Below, piece by piece: positions 35,048-44,905 of a stretch of DNA of 64,000 nt; position 1 is the first letter of the stretch; every line of letters starts with the position of its first letter. The DNA lies in the NCBI RefSeq assembly GCF_900116765.1, contig NZ_UETC01000010.1, positions 62,001 through 126,000 of the forward strand. The letters are read 5' to 3'. Source of the stretch: Jannaschia seohaensis (GTDB lineage: Bacteria; Pseudomonadota; Alphaproteobacteria; Rhodobacterales; Rhodobacteraceae). Both the position numbers and the translations under genes were made by a program. The notes below the pieces were generated by a model. That model was not told the origin of the DNA, did not search any database, and worked only from the letters and a program-made list of their open reading frames with translations.

Positions 35048-35491
35048 ATGCCCCGCCATTCCGAGACCCGAGACCTGCCCTACACGCCGGAGCAGATGTA
35101 CGACCTCGTGGCGGATGTCGCCTCCTACCCGAAATTCCTGCCCTGGACGGCCGCCGCGCGCATCCGCTCCCGCAAGGGCGGGCCAGAGGGAGAGGTGATG
35201 CTCGCGGACCTCATCATCTCCTTCAAGGTCTTCCGGGAGGGCTTCGGCTCCCGGGTGACGCTCTGGCCGTCGGAGAAACGGATCGAGACGGAATATCTGG
35301 ACGGGCCGTTTCGCCACCTTCAGTCGGAATGGACCTTCGCGCCGACCGAGACCGGCTGCCGGGTGCATTTCTGGGTCGATTTCGAGTTCCGCAACGCCAT
35401 CATCGGCCGCGTCGTCGGCGCCGTCTTCAATGAGGCGATGCAACGGGTCGTGGCGGCCTTCGAGCGGCGGGCGCGCACCCTCTACGGCTGA
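35048..35491 (+). CDS. COQ10/RatA-type START-domain protein
   Basis: 147-residue polyketide-cyclase/START-fold protein. It opens with the family strand [31 protein letters not shown] and ends with [29 protein letters not shown]. Relatives are mitochondrial COQ10 (ubiquinone-binding) and bacterial RatA, which in E. coli was reported as a ribosome-association toxin. In alphaproteobacteria the ubiquinone role is more likely. Its stop overlaps the end of the convergent pncC gene by ten bases. Confidence 0.88.
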   Translation: MPRHSETRDLPYTPEQMYDLVADVASYPKFLPWTAAARIRSRKGGPEGEVMLADLIISFKVFREGFGSRVTLWPSEKRIETEYLDGPFRHLQSEWTFAPTETGCRVHFWVDFEFRNAIIGRVVGAVFNEAMQRVVAAFERRARTLYG

Positions 35492-35943
35492 AGCGCGCTC
35501 AGGATCAGCGCCAGCGCATGGTCCCGCGCCGCCGCGCGCACCTTGGCCCGCCCCGGGGCGCCGAACTCGACCGTTTCAGTTCGGGTGCCCGCCGCCGTCG
35601 CCAGTCCGAAGCAGACGCGGCCCTCGGGCTTGTGCTCCGAACCGCCGGGCCCGGCGATGCCGGTGATCGAGACGGCGATGTCGGCGCCCGAGCGGGCGCG
35701 GGCGCCGTCCGCCATCTCGCGCGCCACCTCCTCCGAGACGGCGCCGACGGCCTTCAGGGTTTCGGTCCGCACGCCCAGCAGGTCCGTCTTGGCGGCGTTG
35801 GAATAGGTCACGACGCCCCAGAGGAAGACATCGGAACTCCCGGCCACATCGGTCAGCGCGGCGGCGACCATGCCGCCGGTGCAGCTTTCGGCGGTGGCCA
35901 CCGTGCGGCCCCGCGCCGCCTTGAGGATCGCGCGCGCCGTCAT
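35482..35943 (-). CDS. pncC: CinA C-terminal domain protein, nicotinamide-nucleotide amidase
   Basis: 153-residue stand-alone CinA C-terminal domain. [22 protein letters not shown] and [22 protein letters not shown] are the family's two signature segments, the first holding the catalytic Ser. Characterised PncC enzymes deamidate nicotinamide mononucleotide in NAD recycling. The ATG overlaps the pgpA stop by four bases, placing it third in an ispDF-pgpA-pncC operon. Confidence 0.9.
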   Translation of the reverse strand: MTARAILKAARGRTVATAESCTGGMVAAALTDVAGSSDVFLWGVVTYSNAAKTDLLGVRTETLKAVGAVSEEVAREMADGARARSGADIAVSITGIAGPGGSEHKPEGRVCFGLATAAGTRTETVEFGAPGRAKVRAAARDHALALILSALQP

Positions 35944-36422
35944 GCGTGGGCCAGCGCGGCGAGGACGATCACTCCGATCGCCGCCATCGCGCCCGCGACG
36001 GCATCGTCCAGCATGACGCCCCATTCGTCCGGCCTCCGGTCGGCCCAGCCCACGGGACCCGGCTTCCAGATGTCGAAGAGGCGGAACAGCAGGAAGGCCG
36101 CGATCCAGCCGGGCCAGAGGCGCTCGACCGGGACGCCAGCGTTCTGTGCGCCCCAGGCGAGCGGGATCAGCGCGATCCAGACGCCCAAAAGCTCGTCTAT
36201 GACGATCTCGGAGGGGTCGTGCTCCTCCCGGCCCTCGGTCACCTTGCGCGTGGCCCAGAGGCCAAGCGGCAGCATGAACGCCGTCGCCACGGTGAAGAAC
36301 AGCGCCCCGCCCTGCATCGCGAGCCAGGCCAGCGGCAGCGCCGCCAAGGTGCCCCAGGTCCCCGGAGCGGGCCGCAGATGGCCCGCGCCCAGAACCGTCG
36401 CGACCACCCCCGCGAGCGTCAT
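35940..36422 (-). CDS. pgpA: Phosphatidylglycerophosphatase A
   Basis: 160-residue inner-membrane enzyme dephosphorylating phosphatidylglycerophosphate to phosphatidylglycerol. The family core is [20 protein letters not shown] at the N-terminus, [17 protein letters not shown] with acidic catalytic residues, and [35 protein letters not shown]. About four membrane helices are visible. It overlaps ispDF and pncC by four bases on each side. Confidence 0.94.
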   Translation of the reverse strand: MTLAGVVATVLGAGHLRPAPGTWGTLAALPLAWLAMQGGALFFTVATAFMLPLGLWATRKVTEGREEHDPSEIVIDELLGVWIALIPLAWGAQNAGVPVERLWPGWIAAFLLFRLFDIWKPGPVGWADRRPDEWGVMLDDAVAGAMAAIGVIVLAALAHA

Positions 36423-37543
36423 AGCGTCACCAGCGCCACCGTTGCCTGGCAGGCGATGCCCTCGCCGCGTCCGGCAAAGCCCAGCCGTTCGGTCGTCGTC
36501 GCCTTGACCGAGACGCGCCCGATCTCGACCCCCGCAAGTTCGGCCACGCGGGCGCGCATCGCATCGGCATGCGGCCCGATCTTGGGGCGCTCGCAGATCA
36601 GCGTGCAGTCGAGATTGGCGATGGAGAAGCCCCGCGCCCGGGCAAGATCGGCCGCATGGCGCAGGAACTGCCCGCTCTCCGCGCCCTTCCATTGCGGGTC
36701 CGACGGCGGGAAGTGCCGCCCGATATCGCCCTCGGCCAAGGCGCCATAGATCGCGTCGGCCAGCGTGTGTAGCCCCACATCGGCGTCGGAATGGCCCTGG
36801 AGGCCGCGATCATGCGGCACCGCGACCCCGCACAGCATCACGTGATCCCCGGGCCCGAAGCGATGCACGTCGAAGCCGTTGCCCACCCTGATATCCATCT
36901 GCGCTCCCATCAGCCGTTCGGCGCGGGCGAAATCCTCCGGCCGTGTGATCTTGAGGTTGATCTCGTCGCCCTGAACCACGGCGACCTCGATCCCCGCGGC
37001 GCGCGCGACCTCGACATCGTCCGCCGCCTCGCCCGCATAGGCCGCATGGGCCGCCCGCAGCGCGGCCGTCCGAAATCCTTGCGGTGTCTGTGCGCGCAAA
37101 AGCCCCCTCCGGTCCTGGAGCCCGGTGACGCGGGTATCTCCCCGCCAAAGCGCATCCGTGACCGCCAAGGCCGGGGCCGCCGCGTCGAAGTCGTCCAGCG
37201 CCGCCATGACCCGCGCGATCACCGCGGCGGGCACCAGAGGCCGCGCGGCGTCATGGACCAGCACGCGGTCGGTCTCGACCGCGGCCAGCCCCGCGGCGAC
37301 GGAGGCCGCCCGTGTCGCGCCCCCCGGGATCAGCCGGACGCCTGGGCAGGCGCGAGCGGCCAGTTCGACATCGTCAGGGTGAATCACCAGCACGGCATCG
37401 GCGACATGCCCCTCGAAGGCCGCAAGACTGTGGGCTACGATAGCTTTGCCCCGCAACGCTCTGAATTGCTTTGGAATGCCGCCACCCGCGCGCGTCCCGC
37501 GCCCGGCGGCGACGATCATGACGGTGGTCTCGGTGTCGGCCAT
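36419..37543 (-). CDS. ispDF: Bifunctional MEP cytidylyltransferase / MEcPP synthase
   Basis: 374-residue fusion catalysing two steps of the non-mevalonate isoprenoid pathway. The IspD half (about 1-215) shows the nucleotide loop [26 protein letters not shown] and [12 protein letters not shown]. The IspF half (about 218-374) shows [11 protein letters not shown] with the Asp-x-His metal ligands, [15 protein letters not shown] and the C-terminal [16 protein letters not shown]. The fusion is common in alphaproteobacteria. It is first of the ispDF-pgpA-pncC operon and is divergent from dusB across a 198-base gap. Confidence 0.95.
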   Translation of the reverse strand: MADTETTVMIVAAGRGTRAGGGIPKQFRALRGKAIVAHSLAAFEGHVADAVLVIHPDDVELAARACPGVRLIPGGATRAASVAAGLAAVETDRVLVHDAARPLVPAAVIARVMAALDDFDAAAPALAVTDALWRGDTRVTGLQDRRGLLRAQTPQGFRTAALRAAHAAYAGEAADDVEVARAAGIEVAVVQGDEINLKITRPEDFARAERLMGAQMDIRVGNGFDVHRFGPGDHVMLCGVAVPHDRGLQGHSDADVGLHTLADAIYGALAEGDIGRHFPPSDPQWKGAESGQFLRHAADLARARGFSIANLDCTLICERPKIGPHADAMRARVAELAGVEIGRVSVKATTTERLGFAGRGEGIACQATVALVTL

Positions 37544-37741
37544 CGCGGCGGCGCCTCGGGTTGGGGGGCTCTGCCGGTCCTAGACCCGCGAACGCGGGGT
37601 GACAACCGGACGGGCAGTGCACTGGCATTTCGCACAATTATGAGGCATATGGCGAAAGAAGCGTCGCCGCCTTCGTTCATTGCCTGCATTTGAGGATCGG
37701 AAGGCGCTATTGCGTTCTCGAACCGCACAGGGATTCAGCAC

Positions 37742-38743
37742 GTGCCCGTCCGTCCCGCATCAAGCCTTGACCCGCGCCTTGCCGCACTCGGGATGACCGA
37801 ACCCGTGGCGCTTGCGCCGATGGCCGGCATCACGGATTTGCCGATGCGGGATCTGGTGCGCGGTTTTGGCGCGGGGCTGGTGGTCTCCGAGATGGTGGCC
37901 TCGCGCGAGATGGTGCACGCCAAACGCTCGGTCCGTGATCGGGCGGAGATCGGCGCGGGCGCGGCGGGGACGTCGGTCCAGATCGCCGGGCGCGAGGCCT
38001 ACTGGATGGCCGAGGCCGCGCGCGTGCTTGAGGGGCAGGGCGCCCGGATCATCGACATCAATATGGGCTGCCCCGCCAAGAAGGTTGTGGGCGGGGCCTC
38101 CGGCTCGGCGCTTTTGCGGGATCACGACCATGCGTTGACGCTGATCGAGGCCGTGGTCGAGGCGGTTTCGGTTCCGGTGACGCTCAAGACGCGCCTGGGA
38201 TGGGACGACTCGCGGCGCGACACCGCGCGCCTCGCTAGCCGCGCGGAGGCGGCAGGGATCGCAATGTTCACGGTTCATGGGCGGACCCGCTGCCAGTTCT
38301 ACAAGGGCGCGGCCGACTGGGCCGCCGTGCGCGAGATTGTCGAGGCGGTGGAGGTTCCAGTCCTGGTGAACGGCGATATCGTCGACACTGCCACCGCCCG
38401 TCAGGCGTTGGAGCAGTCCGGGGCCGCGGGCGTGATGGTCGGCCGCGGCATTCAGGGACGGCCTTGGACGATCGCGGCAATCGCGGCGGGTCTCGCCGGG
38501 CGGGCCCCGGTTCTCGCCCCGTCCGGACCGGCCCTGGTCGAACTGGTCCGCCGGCATTACGACGCGATGCTCGATTTCTACGGGCCGCACGGCGCCCGCG
38601 CCGCCCGCAAACATCTGGGCTGGTATATGGACGACGCGGGGACGCCTCCGGCGCTGCGCCGCCGGATCCTGACCGGAGCGCCCGCAGAGGTCAGCGCCAT
38701 GTTGGCCGACGCGCTGGCCGGGCCGCAGAGGCAGGCCGCATGA
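37742..38743 (+). CDS. dusB: tRNA-dihydrouridine synthase B (nifR3)
   Basis: 333-residue FMN-dependent tRNA U-to-D reductase. ALAPMAGITDLPMRDL opens the barrel, INMGCPAKKVVGGASGSALL carries the active-site cysteine, TLKTRLGW and TVHGRTRCQFYKGAADW are DusB-typical, and GVMVGRGIQGRPW is the phosphate loop. The start is the GTG at 37742; the ATG 17 codons later (MTEPVALAP) is an alternative. Its TGA overlaps the ntrB ATG (ATGA). The nifR3-ntrBC arrangement is classic in Rhodobacter and other alphaproteobacteria. Confidence 0.94.
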   Translation: MPVRPASSLDPRLAALGMTEPVALAPMAGITDLPMRDLVRGFGAGLVVSEMVASREMVHAKRSVRDRAEIGAGAAGTSVQIAGREAYWMAEAARVLEGQGARIIDINMGCPAKKVVGGASGSALLRDHDHALTLIEAVVEAVSVPVTLKTRLGWDDSRRDTARLASRAEAAGIAMFTVHGRTRCQFYKGAADWAAVREIVEAVEVPVLVNGDIVDTATARQALEQSGAAGVMVGRGIQGRPWTIAAIAAGLAGRAPVLAPSGPALVELVRRHYDAMLDFYGPHGARAARKHLGWYMDDAGTPPALRRRILTGAPAEVSAMLADALAGPQRQAA

Positions 38744-39819
38744 CCGATCCCGGAGCGGTTTGGCACGCGCTCGCCATCCCGGCGTTGATCGTCGACGAGG
38801 ACGACCGCGTCGTTCTGGTGAACGGTCCGGGGGAGGGGTTTCTCAACCGTTCCCAACGGACCCTGGAAGGCTCGGAGATCGTCCGCCTGATGGAGGTGGA
38901 GGGCGGCCTGGAGGCGGCGACGGCGCGTGTGCGACGCCGTGGGGCGCCACTGACCTTGCATGACAGCATCGTCAAGCTCGGCCCTGGGCCCGCGCTGCGC
39001 TGCGACCTGCATCTGTCGATGCTGGACGAGGGCGTGCTGATCCTGATCGCGCCGCGGGACATCTCGGGGCGGGTCGATCGCGGCCGCTCCTCGACCTCGG
39101 CGGCGCGGAGTGCGATCGGCATGGCCGAGATGCTCGCCCATGAGATCAAGAACCCGCTGGCGGGGATCACGGGCGCCGCGCAGCTCCTCTCGATGAACCT
39201 GGAGGGCGGGGATCTCGAGCTCACCGACCTGATCGTGGGCGAGACGCGCCGGATCGTGAAGCTGCTCGACCAGGTCGAGCAGTTCGGCAACCTTCGTCCG
39301 CCACAGCGCAAGCCAGTGAATCTGCATGACGTTCTGGATCGGGCGCGGCGCTCCGCCATGGTCGGCTTCGCGGCGCATATGACCATCAGCGAGGATTTCG
39401 ATCCCTCGCTGCCGCCGACCCTGGCCGATCCCGATCAGTTGCAACAGGTCTTCCTGAACCTGCTCAAGAACGCGGCCCAGGTCGGCAAGCAGGGCGGCAA
39501 TATCACGATCCGCACCTTCTACGAGTTTTCGCTGAGGGTCCGGCGTCCGGACGGATCGGGCGGGGCGGTGCCGCTTCAGGTCGAGATCGTCGATGACGGC
39601 CCGGGCGTCCCGCCCGAGATGATCGGCAACCTCTTCGAACCCTTCGTGTCCGGCCGCGAGAACGGAACCGGCCTCGGCTTGGCCCTGGTGGCGAAGATCG
39701 TTCACGAACATGGCGGCTGGATCACGGTCGACAGTGTGCCGGGACGCACCGCCTTCCGGCTGTCCCTGCCCATGGCCCCCGCGCGCGACCAGACTGAACC
39801 CCATGGCCCAACCGATTGA
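38740..39819 (+). CDS. ntrB: Nitrogen regulation sensor kinase NtrB
   Basis: 359-residue soluble histidine kinase/phosphatase that reports nitrogen status to NtrC under PII control. An N-terminal PAS domain (about 5-110) precedes the phospho-acceptor His134 in MLAHEIKNPLAG. The ATPase motifs are FLNLLKNAAQ (N-box), VDDGPGVP and NGTGLGLALV. It is coupled to dusB by a four-base overlap and followed 17 bases later by ntrC. Confidence 0.95.
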   Translation: MTDPGAVWHALAIPALIVDEDDRVVLVNGPGEGFLNRSQRTLEGSEIVRLMEVEGGLEAATARVRRRGAPLTLHDSIVKLGPGPALRCDLHLSMLDEGVLILIAPRDISGRVDRGRSSTSAARSAIGMAEMLAHEIKNPLAGITGAAQLLSMNLEGGDLELTDLIVGETRRIVKLLDQVEQFGNLRPPQRKPVNLHDVLDRARRSAMVGFAAHMTISEDFDPSLPPTLADPDQLQQVFLNLLKNAAQVGKQGGNITIRTFYEFSLRVRRPDGSGGAVPLQVEIVDDGPGVPPEMIGNLFEPFVSGRENGTGLGLALVAKIVHEHGGWITVDSVPGRTAFRLSLPMAPARDQTEPHGPTD

Positions 39820-39836
39820 TATAAAGGAGTTTCGTG

Positions 39837-41204
39837 ATGGACGGTACAATCCTCGTAGCTGATGACGACAGGACCATCCGGACCGTCCTGACCCAGGCGC
39901 TGACCCGGGCCGGATGCAAGGTCCACGCGACCTCCAGCCTGATGACCCTGATGCGATGGGTCGATGAGGGCAAAGGCGATCTGGTGATCTCGGACGTCAT
40001 CATGCCCGACGGCAACGGGTTGGACATGCTGCCCAAGATCGGCAAGGCGCGCCCGGGCCTGCCGGTGATCGTGATCTCGGCGCAGAACACGATCATGACG
40101 GCGATCCAGGCGACCGAGGCCGACGCCTACGATTACCTGCCCAAACCCTTCGATCTACCCGACTTGATGAAGCGGGCGTCCCGCGCCTTAGACCGGAAGG
40201 CGGCCCCGGCGGCGCCGGCTCCGGACCAGGACCTGGACCGAGCCAACGAAGAGCTGCCGATGATCGGGCGGACGCCGGCGATGCAGGCGCTCTATCGCCT
40301 CGTGGCGCGGGTCATGAACACCAACCTGCCGGTCCTGATCACGGGCGAGAGCGGGACTGGCAAGTCCCTGATCGCCCGGGCAATCCATGATCTCTCCGAT
40401 CGTCGGACCCTGCCGTTCGTGACCGCGACCGGGACCGATCTGATGGGCGCCGATGGGCCTGCGGACCTGGTCGGCCGGGCCAAGGGCGGCTCGATCCTCT
40501 TCGACGAGGTGGGCGATTTCGACGCGGAGGCCCAGGCCCGGGTCGTGCGCATGCTGGACGCGCTCGGCGGGTCCGGTCCGCGGGTCATGGCGACCTCGCA
40601 GACCGACCTGGAAGCGCGCCTCGATGACGGGTTCCGCTCCGACCTCTATTACCGTCTGTCCGGCGCACAGATCGACGTGCCGGCCCTGCGCGAACGGGTC
40701 GACGATATCCCGTTGTTGGCCAACCACTTCCTCGGCCGGGCCGAGCGAGAGGGCGGCAACCTCCGGCATTTCAGCACCGAGGCGATGTCGCTCATCCGAT
40801 CCCACCCCTGGCCGGGCAATGTCCGCCAACTCGAGAACATCGTGCGCCGCCTCGTGGCGACCAGCCCCGCCGAGGAGATCACGCGGGCCGAGGTCGAAGG
40901 CGTCACCGGGAACGCCCCCACCGCCGCCGGGCCACGGGCCGCGCTATCCGGCGATAACCTGTCGGAAGCCGTCGAGAAGCACCTCAAGCGCTATTTCGAC
41001 CTGCATGGCGGAGAATTGCCCGCACCGGGCCTCTACCAGCGCGTTCTGCGCGACGTCGAAGCGCCTTTGATCGAGATCGCGCTCGATGCGACCGGGGGCA
41101 ACCAGGCCAAATGTGCCGATCTGCTGGGCATCAATCGGAATACACTCCGCAAAAAAATTACAGACCTCGATATTCTCGTGACACGACGCCGCAAGTTGAT
41201 GTAG
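39837..41204 (+). CDS. ntrC: Nitrogen regulator NtrC lacking the GAFTGA loop
   Basis: 455 residues. The receiver domain has phospho-acceptor Asp53 ([12 protein letters not shown]) and Lys103 (LPKPFD). The AAA+ domain has Walker A GESGTGKS (170-177) and Walker B ILFDEV (220-225), and the C-terminal Fis-type helix-turn-helix includes [17 protein letters not shown]. Between the Walker motifs, where sigma-54 activators carry GAFTGA, this protein reads only [18 protein letters not shown]. This matches Rhodobacter capsulatus NtrC, known to activate with sigma-70 rather than sigma-54. The ATG at 39837 is preceded by AAAGGAG. Confidence 0.95.
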   Translation: MDGTILVADDDRTIRTVLTQALTRAGCKVHATSSLMTLMRWVDEGKGDLVISDVIMPDGNGLDMLPKIGKARPGLPVIVISAQNTIMTAIQATEADAYDYLPKPFDLPDLMKRASRALDRKAAPAAPAPDQDLDRANEELPMIGRTPAMQALYRLVARVMNTNLPVLITGESGTGKSLIARAIHDLSDRRTLPFVTATGTDLMGADGPADLVGRAKGGSILFDEVGDFDAEAQARVVRMLDALGGSGPRVMATSQTDLEARLDDGFRSDLYYRLSGAQIDVPALRERVDDIPLLANHFLGRAEREGGNLRHFSTEAMSLIRSHPWPGNVRQLENIVRRLVATSPAEEITRAEVEGVTGNAPTAAGPRAALSGDNLSEAVEKHLKRYFDLHGGELPAPGLYQRVLRDVEAPLIEIALDATGGNQAKCADLLGINRNTLRKKITDLDILVTRRRKLM

Positions 41205-41279
41205 AATCATCACAGGCGTGGCAGATCGGAGACAAATCCGGCATAAGATCGCGCGGTAGGACATTGATTCGAGGCAATC

Positions 41280-43499
41280 TTGCGGTCTTCGGCACCATCC
41301 GAGGCGCATCTGCGGACGTTCCTTTGGAGCGGACGAAAGCAGCTGCAGGAATGGGCGACGCCCATTCTGGTGGTCCTGGGTCCCGTGCTGGTCGTTGTCA
41401 CGTTCGTGGCGCTCGGCCTGCGGGGGGAGGGGGCGGCCGCCACGGCTCTGCGCGCGGTGCTGCTGGCCGATCTCGTCTATATCCTCGCCATTGCCGCGCT
41501 GGTGGTGCATCGCGTCACCGGCATGGTTGCCGCGCGCCGTGCGCGTTCGGCCGGGTCGCAGCTGCATTTGCGGCTCACCGGCATCTTCACCGGCATGGCT
41601 CTGATCCCGACGGTCCTGGTCGCGGTCTTCGCCACCATCACGATCAATATGGGGCTGGAGGGATGGTTCTCGGACCGCGTTCGCGACGCGCTCGGCAACT
41701 CTGTCGCCGCCGCAGAGGCCTATGCACAGGAACATCGCGATGACCTTATCGAGGATGCGCGCGCGCTCGCGGGCTTTCTGAACGCCGCGAAGCGACAGAC
41801 TTTCTTCCTCGACGATGGAGACCTGCGGCAGCTGTTAGGCCAGGGGCAGGACCTCGTGCAGCGCGGCCTGCAAGAGGCTTTCGTCATCGATGGCGCGGGC
41901 GAGATCCGTGCCCGGGGCGACCGCTCCTACCTCTTCGATTTCGAGCAGGTGACACCCGACGCGCTGGCCCACGCCGAGGCGGGCGAAGTCGTGCTCATGG
42001 AAGACAAGACAATCAATGAGTTCCGGGCCCTTCTTCGTCTAGCGGCCTACCCGGATCGCTATCTCTACGTCACCCGCGCCGTCGACGGGGAGATCCTGGC
42101 GCTGCTCGACGAAACGCAAGCGACGGCGCAGCTTTACCGGCAGTTGGAGGAAGATCGCGGGCGGCTGCTGTTCGAGTTCGGGCTGCTCTATCTCGGCTTC
42201 GCGCTGATCCTGATCCTGGCGGCGACCTGGGCGGGCCTGTGGATCGCCGAGCGCCTCTCGCGGCCCGTGGGTCAACTGGCCGGGGCGGCGCAGCGTGTGG
42301 GCCAAGGGGATCTCAACGTGCGCGTCGCCGAGGAGGAAGGCGAGGACGAGATCGCCATGCTCGGCCGTATCTTCAACCAGATGACGCGGCAGCTGAAGGG
42401 GCAGCGCGACGCGCTGATCGACACCAATCAGCAGACGGAACAGCGTCGGCGCCTGTTCGACAGCGTTCTCAGCTCCGTCACGGCGGGCGTGATCGGGCTG
42501 GATGCCGAGGGTCGGATCGACTTCACCAACCGCTCGGCCCAGCGGCTGCTCCATTTCGACGGGGCAGCGCAATACGGCCTTTTGCTAAGCCAGTCCGTGC
42601 CCGAATTCGCGCCCTTGCTCGACAAGCTGCGCGCCGGGCGAGCCAACACCGTGCAGGAGGAACTGCCGCTCGTGCGCGAGGGTAAGCTCGAAACCCTGCT
42701 GGTCCGTATCGCAACCCGGACCGGCACGGATGGCGCGCTGGAGGGCTATGTGGTGGCCTTCGACGACGTGACGGACCTCGTCAGCGCGCAGCGCATGGCG
42801 GCCTGGGGCGATGTCGCCCGACGCATCGCCCATGAGATCAAGAACCCGCTCACGCCGATCCAGCTCTCGGCGGAGCGCCTGAAGCGCCGGTTCGGGCGGG
42901 AATTGGAGGCCGAGAGCGCCGCGAAGCTGGGTGAGTTGACCGACGTGATCGTGCGGCAAACCAATGACTTGCGGCGCATCGTTGACGAGTTCAGCAAATT
43001 CGCTCGTATGCCCGAGCCCGAACGCCGGCGCGCCGATATCGCCCAACTCGCGCGCGATACGGTGACGCTGCAACGCGCGGCGCTCGATCCGATCATGATC
43101 GAAGCGGACATTCCGGACACTAAGATCTTGGCCGAGGTCGACGAGACGCTGCTGGGGCAGGCCTTTACGAACTTGGTGAAGAACGCCGGGGAAGCCATTG
43201 AATCCAGAGGCGACGGTGACTTCGAGCGCATCATCCGCGTGACCCTGACTCAGGCGGATGGCGTGGCCGAACTGCGCATTGCGGATACGGGTATCGGGCT
43301 GCCGGAAAACCGCGCACGCCTGTTCGAGCCCTATGTCACCACGCGGGAAAAGGGGACGGGCCTCGGCCTACCTATCGTCAAGAAGATCGTGGAAGAGCAC
43401 GGCGGAACATTGGAACTGCGCGACGCTCCCGCCGGGGCGGACGGGCATAAAGGCGCGGAGGCGGTGCTCCGCCTGCCGCTTATCGAGGAGGTACAATAA
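41280..43499 (+). CDS. ntrY: Membrane sensor histidine kinase NtrY
   Basis: 739 residues. Membrane helices are at about 28-50, 62-82, 100-125 and 300-322, with a periplasmic sensor region (about 126-298), a HAMP segment (SRPVGQLAGAAQRVGQGDLNVRVAEE, about 327-352), a PAS domain (about 385-500) and the kinase core with His518 in RRIAHEIKNPLTPIQ. ATP motifs FTNLVKNAGEAI and KGTGLGLPIV are intact. NtrY with NtrX links nitrogen and redox/respiratory control in alphaproteobacteria. The start appears to be TTG at 41280 with a weak GAGG; no ATG precedes the first helix. Confidence 0.94.
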   Translation: MRSSAPSEAHLRTFLWSGRKQLQEWATPILVVLGPVLVVVTFVALGLRGEGAAATALRAVLLADLVYILAIAALVVHRVTGMVAARRARSAGSQLHLRLTGIFTGMALIPTVLVAVFATITINMGLEGWFSDRVRDALGNSVAAAEAYAQEHRDDLIEDARALAGFLNAAKRQTFFLDDGDLRQLLGQGQDLVQRGLQEAFVIDGAGEIRARGDRSYLFDFEQVTPDALAHAEAGEVVLMEDKTINEFRALLRLAAYPDRYLYVTRAVDGEILALLDETQATAQLYRQLEEDRGRLLFEFGLLYLGFALILILAATWAGLWIAERLSRPVGQLAGAAQRVGQGDLNVRVAEEEGEDEIAMLGRIFNQMTRQLKGQRDALIDTNQQTEQRRRLFDSVLSSVTAGVIGLDAEGRIDFTNRSAQRLLHFDGAAQYGLLLSQSVPEFAPLLDKLRAGRANTVQEELPLVREGKLETLLVRIATRTGTDGALEGYVVAFDDVTDLVSAQRMAAWGDVARRIAHEIKNPLTPIQLSAERLKRRFGRELEAESAAKLGELTDVIVRQTNDLRRIVDEFSKFARMPEPERRRADIAQLARDTVTLQRAALDPIMIEADIPDTKILAEVDETLLGQAFTNLVKNAGEAIESRGDGDFERIIRVTLTQADGVAELRIADTGIGLPENRARLFEPYVTTREKGTGLGLPIVKKIVEEHGGTLELRDAPAGADGHKGAEAVLRLPLIEEVQ

Positions 43500-43501
43500 T
43501 A

Positions 43502-44905
43502 ATGAGCGACATTCTGATCACGGACGACGAGTCCGACATCCGGAGCCTGATCTCGGACATCCTTGAGGACGAGGGCTATAGCTGCCGGACCGCTGGCACG
43601 TCCGAGGAATGCATGCAGGCCATCGAGGACGAGGCCCCCGGGCTGATGATCCTCGATATCTGGCTCAAGGACAGCGACATGGACGGGATCGACATTCTGA
43701 AATCCGTCCGCCGCTCCCACCCGGATGTGCCGATCATCATCATCTCGGGCCACGGCAACATCGAAATCGCAGTCGCCGCGATCAAACAGGGGGCCTACGA
43801 CTATATCGAAAAGCCCTTCAACATCGACCAGCTCATGGTCGTTGTCAGCCGTGCGATGGAGACCTCGCGCCTTCGGCACGAGAACAGCCAGCTGCGCCGC
43901 AAGGACGCCGTGGCGGCCGAGATGATCGGTCAATCCGCGGCCTATAAGACCCTGACATCGCAGTTGAAGAAGGTGATGAACTCCAATGGCCGCGTGATGC
44001 TGACCGGGCCTGCCGGCTCTGGCAAGGAGGTCGCGGCGCGCTACGTACACGCCCATTCAAACCGCGCAAACGGCCCCTTCGTCACCGTCTCCTCGGCCAG
44101 CATCGAACCCGAGCGGATGGAGGCCGTCCTCTTTGGCAGCGAGAGTGCCGAGAAGGGTATCGAGCCCGGCTTGTTGGAGCAGGCGCATGAAGGGGTGATC
44201 TATTTCGACGAGGTCGCGGACATGCCGCTCGGCACCCAGTCCAAGATCCTTCGCGTGCTGGTCGAACAGGCCTTCCAGCGCGTCGGCGGCAGTGAAAAGG
44301 TCAAGGTGGATTTGCGGGTGATCTCTTCGACCAATCGCGACCTCCAGGCCGAGATCCGGGCCGGCCGCTTCCGCGAAGAGCTGTTCCACCGGCTCAACGT
44401 CGTTCCGATCGCCGTGCCCTCGCTGGAGGACCGGCGCGACGACATTCCGGTCCTGGCCGACCACTTCATCCAGGTGCTCAACAAGACCCAAGGTCTGCCT
44501 CTGCGCGAATTGTCCGACGAAACGAGCGCTTTGCTTCAGACGATGCGCTGGCCCGGGAATGTCAGACAATTGCGGAACGTCATCGAGCGCGTGCTGATCC
44601 TGGGCGACGGGACCGGCCCGATCGAGCCTTCCGAGTTGCCCAACCCCAGCGACAGCAATGGCGACGGCAACGAGATGACGCTCAGCGGCAGCCTCGCCTC
44701 GCTGCCGCTGCGCGAGGCGCGGGAGCTGTTCGAGCGGCAATATCTGATGACGCAGATCAACCGGTTCGGCGGCAACATCTCCCGCACGGCGTCCTTCGTC
44801 GGGATGGAGCGATCGGCCCTGCATCGCAAGCTGAAGTCGCTCGGCGTGGTGACCTCGGCGCGCGGCGGCTCTCGGATCGCGCGGGTGGACGAGAACGCCG
44901 CTTAG
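43502..44905 (+). CDS. ntrX: Response regulator NtrX
   Basis: 467 residues: receiver with Asp52 (LMILDIWLKDSDMDG), AAA+ domain with Walker A GPAGSGKE and Walker B VIYFDEVADMP, and a Fis-type helix-turn-helix (NISRTASFVGMERSALHRKL). Like alphaproteobacterial NtrX in general it lacks a recognisable GAFTGA motif (SESAEKGIEPG in that region), so it probably acts without sigma-54. It follows ntrY by two bases. In many relatives trkA and hfq come next; here a convergent choline transporter operon follows, so the usual synteny is broken after ntrX. Confidence 0.94.
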   Translation: MSDILITDDESDIRSLISDILEDEGYSCRTAGTSEECMQAIEDEAPGLMILDIWLKDSDMDGIDILKSVRRSHPDVPIIIISGHGNIEIAVAAIKQGAYDYIEKPFNIDQLMVVVSRAMETSRLRHENSQLRRKDAVAAEMIGQSAAYKTLTSQLKKVMNSNGRVMLTGPAGSGKEVAARYVHAHSNRANGPFVTVSSASIEPERMEAVLFGSESAEKGIEPGLLEQAHEGVIYFDEVADMPLGTQSKILRVLVEQAFQRVGGSEKVKVDLRVISSTNRDLQAEIRAGRFREELFHRLNVVPIAVPSLEDRRDDIPVLADHFIQVLNKTQGLPLRELSDETSALLQTMRWPGNVRQLRNVIERVLILGDGTGPIEPSELPNPSDSNGDGNEMTLSGSLASLPLREARELFERQYLMTQINRFGGNISRTASFVGMERSALHRKLKSLGVVTSARGGSRIARVDENAA

